7,087 nt of DNA, taken from positions 1 to 7,087 of the forward strand of contig JAEEJT010000009.1 of the NCBI GenBank assembly GCA_016282055.1, read 5' to 3'. Source of the stretch: Bacilli bacterium (GTDB lineage: Bacteria > Bacillota_I > Bacilli_A > ML615J-28 > CAG-698). The notes beneath the pieces are model-generated. The model did not search any database, had not been told where the DNA came from, and saw only the letters and a list, made by a program, of their open reading frames with translations. The position numbers were made by a program, and so were the translations under genes. Below are positions 1 to 5,825 of this stretch, piece after piece; position 1 is the stretch's first letter; every line of letters begins with the position of its first letter.

Positions 1-212
1 CACTCAACAAAGCAATAAAAACCTTTATCATCTAATGCTCGACTATCAACATGTAGATTTTTAAACTCAGTATACTCGGGATCACGACTAACCTCTTTAA
101 TTTGATCAAAACTCATAGCTGTATCAATCTCTAAGTCTTTATTGATTGATTTTTTACAACATGTTAAAAATAACACTAAAAATAAAAAACTAATAATTGT
201 AATTTTTTTTAT
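1..212 (-). CDS. Partial small lipoprotein of unknown function, abnormal start codon
   Basis: This is the 5' part of a gene that runs off the left edge. The frame reads as a typical lipoprotein signal: two lysines, a hydrophobic stretch (ITIISFLFLVLFLT) and a lipobox-like L-T-C followed by C-K-K-S, then a polar mature region rich in D, E and K. The protein is therefore probably anchored to the outer face of the membrane; I do not recognise the family. The oddity is the start. The frame contains no ATG before the signal; the codon where Met is expected (210-212) is ATA, giving [M]KKIT, which parallels the MKKIK starts of the other two lipoproteins here. The only nearby ATG (221-223), preceded by the Shine-Dalgarno-like AGAAAGGA at 227-234, is out of frame and reads four codons, MVIL, before a TAA that overlaps the ATA. 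A non-canonical AUA start, a one-base deletion in the T run (213-216), or a sequence error are all possible. The next GTG/ATG codons lie inside or after the signal. Confidence 0.6.
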   Translation of the reverse strand, partial: MKKITIISFLFLVLFLTCCKKSINKDLEIDTAMSFDQIKEVSRDPEYTEFKNLHVDSRALDDKGFYCFVE

Positions 213-252
213 AAAATAACCATTTTTCCTTTCTTAAAATTACTTTAGATAA

Positions 253-268
253 TTGTGTTTTTACACAA
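253..268. promoter_or_regulatory. Perfect inverted repeat TTGTGT-N4-ACACAA, possible operator
   Basis: The two 6-base arms at 253-258 and 263-268 are perfect reverse complements around a TTTT spacer. The repeat lies at about +3 to +18 of the start point predicted from the extended -10 at 277-285, where a bound repressor would block transcription of the lipoprotein gene. Its arms differ from those of the palindrome at 2045-2060, so it need not be bound by the same protein. It could also act only as a weak RNA hairpin in the leader. Confidence 0.4.
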
Positions 269-276
269 CCTTTTTT

Positions 277-285
277 ATTATATCA
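277..285 (-). promoter_or_regulatory. Extended -10 promoter (TGATATAAT) for the partial lipoprotein gene
   Basis: On the minus strand a perfect TATAAT (277-282) is preceded by TG plus one base (TG at 284-285), the extended -10 form that needs little -35 contact. The upstream -35 region is mostly the T run that ends the neighbouring terminator. The predicted start point is near 270. Confidence 0.5.
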
Positions 286-290
286 TATCA

Positions 291-327
291 AAAAAAAAAA
301 AAAATAGTATTTTAAAAAATACTATTT
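291..327 (-). terminator. Rho-independent terminator of the ABC transporter operon
   Basis: A 12-bp perfect stem (302-313 with 316-327, AAATAGTATTTT type) has a tight loop and is followed on the minus strand by about 14 T residues (291-304). The stem overlaps the last codons and TAG stop (322-324) of the permease gene, so the operon ends there and cannot include a downstream ATPase gene. Confidence 0.8.
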
Positions 328-1068
328 CTTTATTACTTTTCTATTAATAAACTTAATTAATCCTTCAATAATAAGAACAATTATAACAATGAATATTGAC
401 CAAGAAAATACTCTTATGATATCAAAATCCATTTTAGCTAAATTAATATAAGACCCTATTGTATCTCCACCAATTGATAATAATTCTGCCATAATAAGTA
501 TCTTTAAACCAAGACCAAATGAACTTATTAAACTAGAAAAAAGTTGTGGAAAAATAATAGGAATAAAGATTTTACCAAAGACATATATACCGCCATTACT
601 AATCATTTTTGTTTCTTCAATTATATCTTTATCGATAGAATCAAAAGAAACAAGTATTTGTTCGTATAATAAAGGAAATAAAACAAGGATTACAATTGCT
701 ATGGGTGCAATTTTACCTAAAACAAGGATTAGTAATACAATTATACATGCAACTGGTATAGTTCTTATTATTGAAATTAATGGTCTAATAAAAGATCTAA
801 AATAATTAAACTTAAAAGACATAATAGCATCTATAAAAGCTAATATGTATGATATTGAAATTGCAAACAATAATTTAAGTAATGTTTTTAATAACAATAA
901 CCAAGTAGATCCATTAGAAAGTAACCTAAAAAAATCAATGACAACATCTTTTACACTTGGAAAAAGAAAACTGTTGTAAGTTAGATTCAATAACATCCAT
1001 ATTAAAACAATAAATACTATTCCAAATAAATAAAAGATTTGATTGATTCTCTTAGAAATAAAATTCAT
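322..1068 (-). CDS. ABC transporter permease, SsuC/TauC-like (BPD_transp_1)
   Basis: This is an integral membrane subunit of an ABC importer of the nitrate/sulfonate/taurine/thiamine-precursor type, 248 residues, the usual length for the family. About six hydrophobic segments are visible, roughly at residues 11-28, 60-82, 97-117, 119-135, 172-196 and 220-240. The R-T-I-P-V segment at 102-106 corresponds to the conserved R/Q-P-x-P region before a membrane helix in SsuC/TauC proteins. The cytoplasmic EAA loop that docks on the ATPase is seen at about 150-174 (EETKMISNGG, then I-F-I-P). The start codon lies inside the end of the upstream binding-protein gene (17-base overlap, different frame), which indicates translational coupling; a GAGG sits 12 bases before the ATG. 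No ATPase gene follows, since a terminator overlaps the stop codon. The substrate cannot be read from the sequence. Confidence 0.9.
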   Translation of the reverse strand: MNFISKRINQIFYLFGIVFIVLIWMLLNLTYNSFLFPSVKDVVIDFFRLLSNGSTWLLLLKTLLKLLFAISISYILAFIDAIMSFKFNYFRSFIRPLISIIRTIPVACIIVLLILVLGKIAPIAIVILVLFPLLYEQILVSFDSIDKDIIEETKMISNGGIYVFGKIFIPIIFPQLFSSLISSFGLGLKILIMAELLSIGGDTIGSYINLAKMDFDIIRVFSWSIFIVIIVLIIEGLIKFINRKVIKK

Positions 1069-1990
1069 TACTTACTGTACCCTCACTTAATAATCCAACA
1101 AAAGTTAGATATGTATTAACAGTATCTTTATTTTCGCTACCTTTTAAGTAAACAATATTACAATTAGGGATTGCACTTGTTAATGTTTCTTTACCAACAG
1201 TATTAAAGAAACTATATTTTGTAGTAACATTTTCTTTATTAAAAATACTATTAACATATTCAGTTGGATTGTTATTCATAGAATTAATATTATTTTTTAT
1301 TGTTTCTAATACTTCAGCTTTAACATTTTTATTTTTATTAACAAATAAACAAGCTTGAATTAATACATCAATATCAATGTAATCTGTAACAGGCATAACA
1401 TTAATTTGTTTACCTTTAGATTTGATTATTGAAATATTAGGTTCAGCACCTAAATAAGCATCATATGTATTGTTAGCCATAAATGTTTGTTGAACATCAC
1501 TAGCACTAGTTAATGTTTCAATAGTTAATCCTAATTGATTTTTAGCATTAAACTTATTTAAAGCAACATATGGACTGCTTCCTTGTCCATAAGCCAATAC
1601 AGTTTTTCCATTTAAAGAAGCAAGTGATAATTCATTTAATGAATAAAGATACGTATTATTTGTAGTAATAATACTATCTAATTTGTATTGACTTTGATTT
1701 TTAGTAAATAATTTATAACCTAGATTTAATGGTGCAACGATTAAATCATAATCATTACTTAATAAACCAGCACTTAATAACTCTTGACCATTTGATACTT
1801 CAAATTCAAAATTACTATTATCAAGTAAACCTCCTAAAGCTATTAATGGTGTACCACTAGGTAATAATACTTTCACCTTTTCAACAGTAGTATTACCATT
1901 ATCTTCATTTACATCATCTTTTTTACATGCAACGCTTACACTTACAAGCAAAAGCATCATTATAATTAATAACATTTTTATTTTTTTCAT
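1052..1990 (-). CDS. ABC transporter substrate-binding lipoprotein (SsuA/NMT1-like)
   Basis: This is the extracellular binding protein of the importer. It begins with a clear lipoprotein signal: MKKIK, a hydrophobic core (residues 6-18) and the lipobox S-V-A-C with the lipidated Cys at 22, followed by an acidic, Asn-rich linker. The mature part starts with a beta strand V-K-V-L-L-P-S-G-T-P (39-48), typical of type II periplasmic-binding folds. Further family-like features are N-D-Y-D-L-I-V-A-P-L-N (79-89), the strand and turn V-L-A-Y-G-Q-G-S-S-P-Y (131-141) and Y-D-A-Y-L-G-A-E-P (176-184), which in NMT1/SsuA-like proteins form the ligand cleft. The 312-residue length fits. The gene is first in the operon, preceded by a strong GAGGAGAG ribosome binding site (1994-2003) and an extended -10 promoter, and overlaps the permease gene by 17 bases. 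The ligand is unknown; a small organic or sulfur/nitrogen compound or vitamin precursor would suit the family. Confidence 0.85.
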   Translation of the reverse strand: MKKIKMLLIIMMLLLVSVSVACKKDDVNEDNGNTTVEKVKVLLPSGTPLIALGGLLDNSNFEFEVSNGQELLSAGLLSNDYDLIVAPLNLGYKLFTKNQSQYKLDSIITTNNTYLYSLNELSLASLNGKTVLAYGQGSSPYVALNKFNAKNQLGLTIETLTSASDVQQTFMANNTYDAYLGAEPNISIIKSKGKQINVMPVTDYIDIDVLIQACLFVNKNKNVKAEVLETIKNNINSMNNNPTEYVNSIFNKENVTTKYSFFNTVGKETLTSAIPNCNIVYLKGSENKDTVNTYLTFVGLLSEGTVSNEFYF

Positions 1991-2007
1991 AAAACTCTCC
2001 TCTTCAT

Positions 2008-2036
2008 TTGCATATTTATTATATCAGATGTATAAT
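2008..2036 (+). promoter_or_regulatory. SigmaA-type promoter of the Crp/Fnr regulator gene
   Basis: TTGCAT (2008-2013) and TATAAT (2031-2036) are separated by exactly 17 bases, close to the vegetative consensus TTGACA-17-TATAAT. The predicted start point is near 2043. The -10 regions of the two divergent promoters are only a few bases apart and face away from each other on opposite strands, so RNA polymerase can probably occupy only one at a time. Confidence 0.65.
2018..2026 (-). promoter_or_regulatory. Extended -10 promoter (TGATATAAT) of the ABC operon
   Basis: On the minus strand a perfect TATAAT (2018-2023) carries the TG extension at 2025-2026. There is no good -35: the bases at 17-bp spacing read CACATT. 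Lack of a -35 is typical of promoters that depend on an activator. The predicted start point is 2011, about 20 bases before the lipoprotein ATG, which puts the palindrome at 2045-2060 exactly at -41.5. Confidence 0.6.
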
Positions 2037-2044
2037 ATAAAATG

Positions 2045-2060
2045 TGTAACATATGTTACA
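2045..2060. promoter_or_regulatory. Perfect 16-bp palindrome, likely operator of the adjacent Crp/Fnr regulator
   Basis: TGTAACATATGTTACA is a perfect dyad of the size and spacing bound by Crp/Fnr dimers. Its centre (2052.5) lies at -41.5 from the predicted start of the transporter operon, the classic class II activator position. It also lies at +3 to +18 of the regulator's own transcript, a repressing position. Binding is inferred, not shown. As RNA it could form a 6-bp hairpin with an AUAU loop touching the regulator's ribosome binding site. Confidence 0.65.
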
Positions 2061-2065
2061 GGAGG
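2060..2065 (+). promoter_or_regulatory. Ribosome binding site AGGAGG that fixes the regulator start at 2073
   Basis: A perfect AGGAGG is followed by 7 bases and ATG (2073-2075). The upstream in-frame ATG at 2028 has no such site, lies within the promoter before the predicted transcript start, and would add 15 residues unrelated to the family. Confidence 0.85.
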
Positions 2066-2072
2066 ATTTTAT

Positions 2073-2672
2073 ATGCAACTAAACATAGAAAACATAAACC
2101 CAAATCTATACATAAGAAAAGAATATAAAAAAAATCAAATTCTTTTTAATGAATCAGATAATGTTACTAATATATACCTTATTATATCAGGAGAAGTAAA
2201 AATTGTCACTAATACATACCTATCAAATGAATATGAAATAAATCTAATATCAAACAATGAATTTATCGGAACAAATATAATATTCAAAGAAAACCCTAAA
2301 TATTTAGGAACAGGAATAGTATATAAGAAATCAAATATTTTAGTATTTACAAAAGAAAACTTTATAAAAGCTTTAACAAATAGAAACTTCTTAGAATTCT
2401 TTTTAGAATACCAATCTAATAATGCATTAAAGATTCAAAGAAAAGTCAAAATATTATCTCAAAAAAGTTTGAAAGAAAAGATTTTATTTTTATTACATGA
2501 AAACTATAAAATAACTAATAGTTATACTTTTAAATTTACAAACAAAAAGAAACTAAGCGATTATCTAAACTGTGAAAGACCATCATTATCAAGAATGCTA
2601 ATACAACTAAAAAAAGAGAACTTAATAGATTATGATTTGAAATCAATAACATTAAAAAAGATTGGGAATTAA
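2073..2672 (+). CDS. Crp/Fnr-family transcriptional regulator
   Basis: This is a 199-residue DNA-binding regulator with an N-terminal cNMP-binding-type beta barrel (about residues 8-105), a long dimerisation helix (about 107-130) and a C-terminal winged helix (about 132-199). In the barrel the turn I-I-S-G-E-V-K (37-43) is typical of the fold. The recognition-helix region L-S-D-Y-L-N-C-E-R-P-S-L-S-R (161-174) matches the R-P-S-L-S-R motif of many clostridial Crp/Fnr proteins. The cAMP-binding cassette (G-E-x-A-x-x-R) is absent: the matching stretch around residues 77-92 has no Arg and Glu in that pattern. The only Cys is in the HTH (167), so it is neither a typical cAMP receptor nor a [4Fe-4S] Fnr, and the ligand is unknown. 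It is divergent from the ABC operon and shares a 16-bp palindrome with it, so it probably controls that operon and itself. The start is chosen by the AGGAGG at 2060-2065. Confidence 0.9.
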   Translation: MQLNIENINPNLYIRKEYKKNQILFNESDNVTNIYLIISGEVKIVTNTYLSNEYEINLISNNEFIGTNIIFKENPKYLGTGIVYKKSNILVFTKENFIKALTNRNFLEFFLEYQSNNALKIQRKVKILSQKSLKEKILFLLHENYKITNSYTFKFTNKKKLSDYLNCERPSLSRMLIQLKKENLIDYDLKSITLKKIGN

Positions 2673-2684
2673 CCCAATCTTTTT
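2655..2684. terminator. Bidirectional rho-independent terminator between convergent genes
   Basis: A 12-bp perfect stem (2655-2666 with 2673-2684; core GATTGGG/CCCAATC) has a 6-base loop and A and T runs on either side, so it works on both strands. The loop includes the TAA stop of the regulator (2670-2672), and the right arm reaches the first bases of the amidase stop codon (2683-2685). It insulates two convergent units only 10 bases apart. Confidence 0.85.
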
Positions 2685-4959
2685 AAGCATTATAATAAGA
2701 TTTAAAATTATAAGTTTTTTCAACTCCATTATATTTAACTTTACAACTATAATTAATTTCTTTGTTGTTTAGTAATTTTTCAGTTACTCTACCTTCATTA
2801 TCCATACCTTCAGTTAAACTTGTCCATTCAAATGTAACACCTTTTAACTCAGTCTTAGCAAAATATTCTAAGTGGATTAAATAAATTAATTCATTCCATC
2901 TATTTGTATATCTCATAATCCATGGACAGTTTTTACCAGAGAAATCATTATGTTGTTTAATTCTATCAAATCCTAAATTATATTTAATTAATAATTCAGC
3001 AACAAGTTTAGCAAGTCTTCTCATAGTATATGAATAGTTGCAGCCTTCTTGAATGCAAGATTCAATACCAATACCATAACAGTTACCACCACCAATAGAT
3101 GTAGCTGAATATGTTTGGTTAAAGTAGATAGCACCATATTCTCTTCCACCATCACCAGCATGCCAAGCAACTTCATCAAGTGGTAAATGTTGATAACATT
3201 TTTCTTCATCAATTGTAAAATGCCATGATTTATCTTCAGTACCACCTTCATTAATACTCTTAATATAATTATTCATAAAATCAGCGTTTTGACCAGCATT
3301 ACTTCCACCAGTATCATGAACAACAATATATTGTGTTGATGATTTTGTAATTCCTGTTCTACAGTTACCAGCTTTTAATGGTAATATATCTTCAGTTATA
3401 TCAAGGTTTTCTTGATTATAGAATGGAACATATCCAAATGATTGATAAGCACTAATTGATCCTTTATTAATATATTGAACTTTAGATGAAGCAATAGTAT
3501 TTAAGAATAATTCTACTTTATCCCACATATCAGTTAAATTATAATCACAATCAAAATAGAAATATTTTCTAAATTCTGATGTTGCATAACTACTATCAGA
3601 TAATACTACTCTAGCATAATATCCAGAATCAGTAATAGGATTAGTTCCTCTAAAATTAGTATCTAATTCATTACCATTAGGATCCAAATATTTAACATGT
3701 ACATCATAATCTTCAATATAAGTTGGTAAAACAGTATCAACATTAATCTTACCATCAAGTAAAACATTCTTTAAGAAATATTCTTCAACGTAGTTAGCTT
3801 TATCTTGTAAAGTAGCACCTTCAACTGTACAAGTAATACTATACTCTTTACTTGTATTTAAAGTAACATTTGTAACAGTATATGTAACAACAACTTCTTG
3901 AGCAAGTAAAGGTTTATGAATAGCAAAATTATTATTTGGAGCTAAACCATTAGTTCTAGTAAAAACACTCTCATCACTTGATGTCCAAGTAACTACACAA
4001 GTAGTAAGTTTGGAATCAACATAAACTTCAAAAGTCTCGTTGATTGACATAGATTCATATATCCTATTTCCTTTAAATTGACTAGCAAACTTTTCATAAG
4101 CTTGATATGTATCTTCACCAATAACAGTATATGTAATAGTTTTACTACAAACATCATCGCCCATCTTAACAACACATGTTACTTGTACATCTGTATCACA
4201 AGAAACAAAATCTAACCAACCATCAGATGTTGAAAATACAAATTCATCACTAGAAGAATATGATATTTCACAATTATAATTTCCATAACTACGAGTTAAG
4301 TTTGCTGTTTCATATCCTTCAGTACCAAGTTCACTTAAACAATAATCACAAATAAATGTTGCATCAACTCCTACAGAACCAACAGTAACATTACAAGTTG
4401 CTTCAAGTTTAGAATTATTATCAACACATTTAATAACAGTAACACCAGAAGTAACAGCAGTAACAACACCATTACTAACTGTTGCAACATTTGTATCACT
4501 TGATGTCCATACTAAACTAACATCACTGTCACTTTTATAGTGAGGAGTTATAACAAAACTCTCACCAACTGGTAAATTCTTACTAGTAAAATTAAATGTT
4601 AATGTATCAGTATAATTTTCTACTATTTGATTATCATTAACAACAACTTTAACATTAACTTCTTTACCACTTACATTATCTTTAATAGTAACAATAACTT
4701 CACCAGGATTTAATCCTTTAACAACCATATCTTCTATTTTAATAATATTTTCATTACTAAAAGTAAATGAAAAATCAGTTTTTAGCTTTGCATTAAATGA
4801 TAATTCTAGAGGAACACTTTCATTAACATTTAATGAAACATCTTCAATTGATAAATTTTGTTCTTCTTTTTCTTTATTTGAATCAGTATCACATGCAATT
4901 AAAGTAAAAACTAAAATAAAAGTAAATAACAAACTAAATAAAATTTTAATCTTCTTCAT
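2683..4959 (-). CDS. Large cell-surface lipoprotein: Ig-like domains plus N-acetylmuramoyl-L-alanine amidase (Amidase_2/PGRP)
   Basis: This 758-residue lipoprotein should cleave the MurNAc-L-Ala bond in peptidoglycan at the outer face of the membrane. The signal has a hydrophobic core and lipobox L-I-A-C with lipid Cys 23, then a charged linker. Residues 35-108 and 118-193 look like bacterial Ig-like (Big_2) domains (W-T-S-S-D-T-N-V-A-T-V at 151-161). About 195-280 and 285-380 are divergent repeats (W-T-S-S-D-E at 325-330), and 385-470 is perhaps a fifth. The amidase covers about 505-690. By comparison with T7 lysozyme, the zinc ligands are H548 (V-V-H-D-T), H670 and C678 (Q-H-N-D-F-S-G-K-N-C-P), with K676 catalytic; H600 (W-H-A-G-D-G) matches another conserved His, and W579-H580 replaces the catalytic Tyr-His. 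A conserved C-terminal module (about 695-755) follows. There are 19 cysteines in total, unusual for a secreted Firmicutes protein. It is the last gene of the operon, overlapping the previous one by 14 bases, with an AGAAGGG site before the ATG. Confidence 0.88.
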   Translation of the reverse strand: MKKIKILFSLLFTFILVFTLIACDTDSNKEKEEQNLSIEDVSLNVNESVPLELSFNAKLKTDFSFTFSNENIIKIEDMVVKGLNPGEVIVTIKDNVSGKEVNVKVVVNDNQIVENYTDTLTFNFTSKNLPVGESFVITPHYKSDSDVSLVWTSSDTNVATVSNGVVTAVTSGVTVIKCVDNNSKLEATCNVTVGSVGVDATFICDYCLSELGTEGYETANLTRSYGNYNCEISYSSSDEFVFSTSDGWLDFVSCDTDVQVTCVVKMGDDVCSKTITYTVIGEDTYQAYEKFASQFKGNRIYESMSINETFEVYVDSKLTTCVVTWTSSDESVFTRTNGLAPNNNFAIHKPLLAQEVVVTYTVTNVTLNTSKEYSITCTVEGATLQDKANYVEEYFLKNVLLDGKINVDTVLPTYIEDYDVHVKYLDPNGNELDTNFRGTNPITDSGYYARVVLSDSSYATSEFRKYFYFDCDYNLTDMWDKVELFLNTIASSKVQYINKGSISAYQSFGYVPFYNQENLDITEDILPLKAGNCRTGITKSSTQYIVVHDTGGSNAGQNADFMNNYIKSINEGGTEDKSWHFTIDEEKCYQHLPLDEVAWHAGDGGREYGAIYFNQTYSATSIGGGNCYGIGIESCIQEGCNYSYTMRRLAKLVAELLIKYNLGFDRIKQHNDFSGKNCPWIMRYTNRWNELIYLIHLEYFAKTELKGVTFEWTSLTEGMDNEGRVTEKLLNNKEINYSCKVKYNGVEKTYNFKSYYNA

Positions 4960-5824
4960 AATTCATCCCTTCTATTATTGATTTATAGTCAATACTTAAA
5001 CTTTCGTTACCATATTTAACTATAACTTTATAATTTATTTTCCTATTATCTTTACTACTATTTAAAACATTACCATTATCATCCATTATATCTTTATTTA
5101 AAGATACAAACTCAAAAGTATAATCTTTTAATAATGTCTTTTTTAAATATTCAATGTCAATTAATTCAAGCATTTCTTCCCATCTATTTGCTTCCCTAAT
5201 AACTTGTGGGCAATTCTTACCTGAAAAATCATTATGTTGTCTAACACAAGCAGGTGTTAGATCATACTTTATTAATAAATCAGAAACAAGCTTTGCAGTA
5301 TTACGCATTACTTTATTAAAATTACATCCTTTATATTCACACATTTCGATAGCAACACTATTCTCATTACCACCGCCAATGCACCAAGAATTATATGTTT
5401 TATTAAAATATCTATCACCAAACTTATGAGATCCATCTCCAGCATGCCATCCAACTTCATCAACTTTTAATTCTTGATATGCTTCATTATCATCAACAGA
5501 AAAATGCCAAGAAGCAACACGAGTTGTTGTATGAATATATTCATTCAATCCTTTTGCAGTTGCACTAGGATGAGCCATTCCAGTATTATGTATTGTTACA
5601 TAATTTGTTGATTTTCTCATTTCATTAGCTTTCAAAGGACTATTATCATCTAAGATATCAACAGTAATTTTTAATTCTTTTTCACTATAAAAAGGAAGAT
5701 ATCCAAAATTAAAAGCTTCAACCTTTTCATATCCGTCTTCAAAACCATATAAATTAAACTTATATGTATGAATAATAGGTTTACAAATCTTATCTAAAAA
5801 ATACTTAACTAAATTCTTATCCAT
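4946..5824 (-). CDS. N-acetylmuramoyl-L-alanine amidase (Amidase_2/PGRP), no signal peptide
   Basis: This 292-residue amidase is homologous along its whole length to the last 250 residues of the downstream lipoprotein. After an N-terminal helix, the shared entry motif F-G-Y-L-P-F-Y (40-46) leads into the catalytic domain. Predicted zinc ligands are H79 (T-I-H-N-T), H197 and C205 (R-Q-H-N-D-F-S-G-K-N-C-P), with K203 as the catalytic Lys. S-W-H-F (105-108), W-H-A-G-D-G (126-131) and the glycine-rich I-G-G-G-N (149-153) are conserved with the paralogue. The C-terminal module covers about 225-282 (Y-T-F-E-F-V-S-L at 235-242). All key residues are present, so it is probably active. It has no signal peptide, transmembrane helix or wall-binding domain of known type, so how it reaches the wall is unclear. 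The ATG follows the stop of the upstream gene by one base, and its end overlaps the next gene by 14 bases, implying coupled translation. The enzyme could instead process imported muropeptides in the cytoplasm. Confidence 0.88.
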   Translation of the reverse strand: MDKNLVKYFLDKICKPIIHTYKFNLYGFEDGYEKVEAFNFGYLPFYSEKELKITVDILDDNSPLKANEMRKSTNYVTIHNTGMAHPSATAKGLNEYIHTTTRVASWHFSVDDNEAYQELKVDEVGWHAGDGSHKFGDRYFNKTYNSWCIGGGNENSVAIEMCEYKGCNFNKVMRNTAKLVSDLLIKYDLTPACVRQHNDFSGKNCPQVIREANRWEEMLELIDIEYLKKTLLKDYTFEFVSLNKDIMDDNGNVLNSSKDNRKINYKVIVKYGNESLSIDYKSIIEGMNYEED

Positions 5825-5825
5825 A

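Noticed and set aside
149..170. Imperfect palindrome around ACATGTT resembling the regulator's operator
   Set aside because: It lies in the coding sequence of the lipobox (L-T-C-C) of the partial gene, its arms are imperfect and AT-rich, and it is not near a promoter.
2028..2072. Upstream in-frame ATG extending the Crp/Fnr regulator by 15 residues
   Set aside because: It lies within the promoter upstream of the predicted transcript start, would translate the operator palindrome, and has no ribosome binding site, while the ATG at 2073 has a perfect AGGAGG.
2073..2672. Assignment of the regulator as Fnr or Crp proper
   Set aside because: The N-terminal cluster cysteines of Fnr and the cAMP-binding cassette of Crp are both missing, so only family membership is supported.
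3021..3251. Minus-strand open frame of 76 codons within the large lipoprotein gene
   Set aside because: It is an out-of-frame shadow of the amidase catalytic region, which is clearly conserved in the main frame.
3993..4175. Minus-strand open frame of 60 codons within the large lipoprotein gene
   Set aside because: It is an out-of-frame reading of the Ig-like region, with no ribosome binding site or recognisable protein features.
5154..5429. Plus-strand open frame of 91 codons
   Set aside because: It is wholly antisense to the conserved amidase domain of the 292-residue gene, has no ribosome binding site, and its residues reflect the reverse of conserved motifs.
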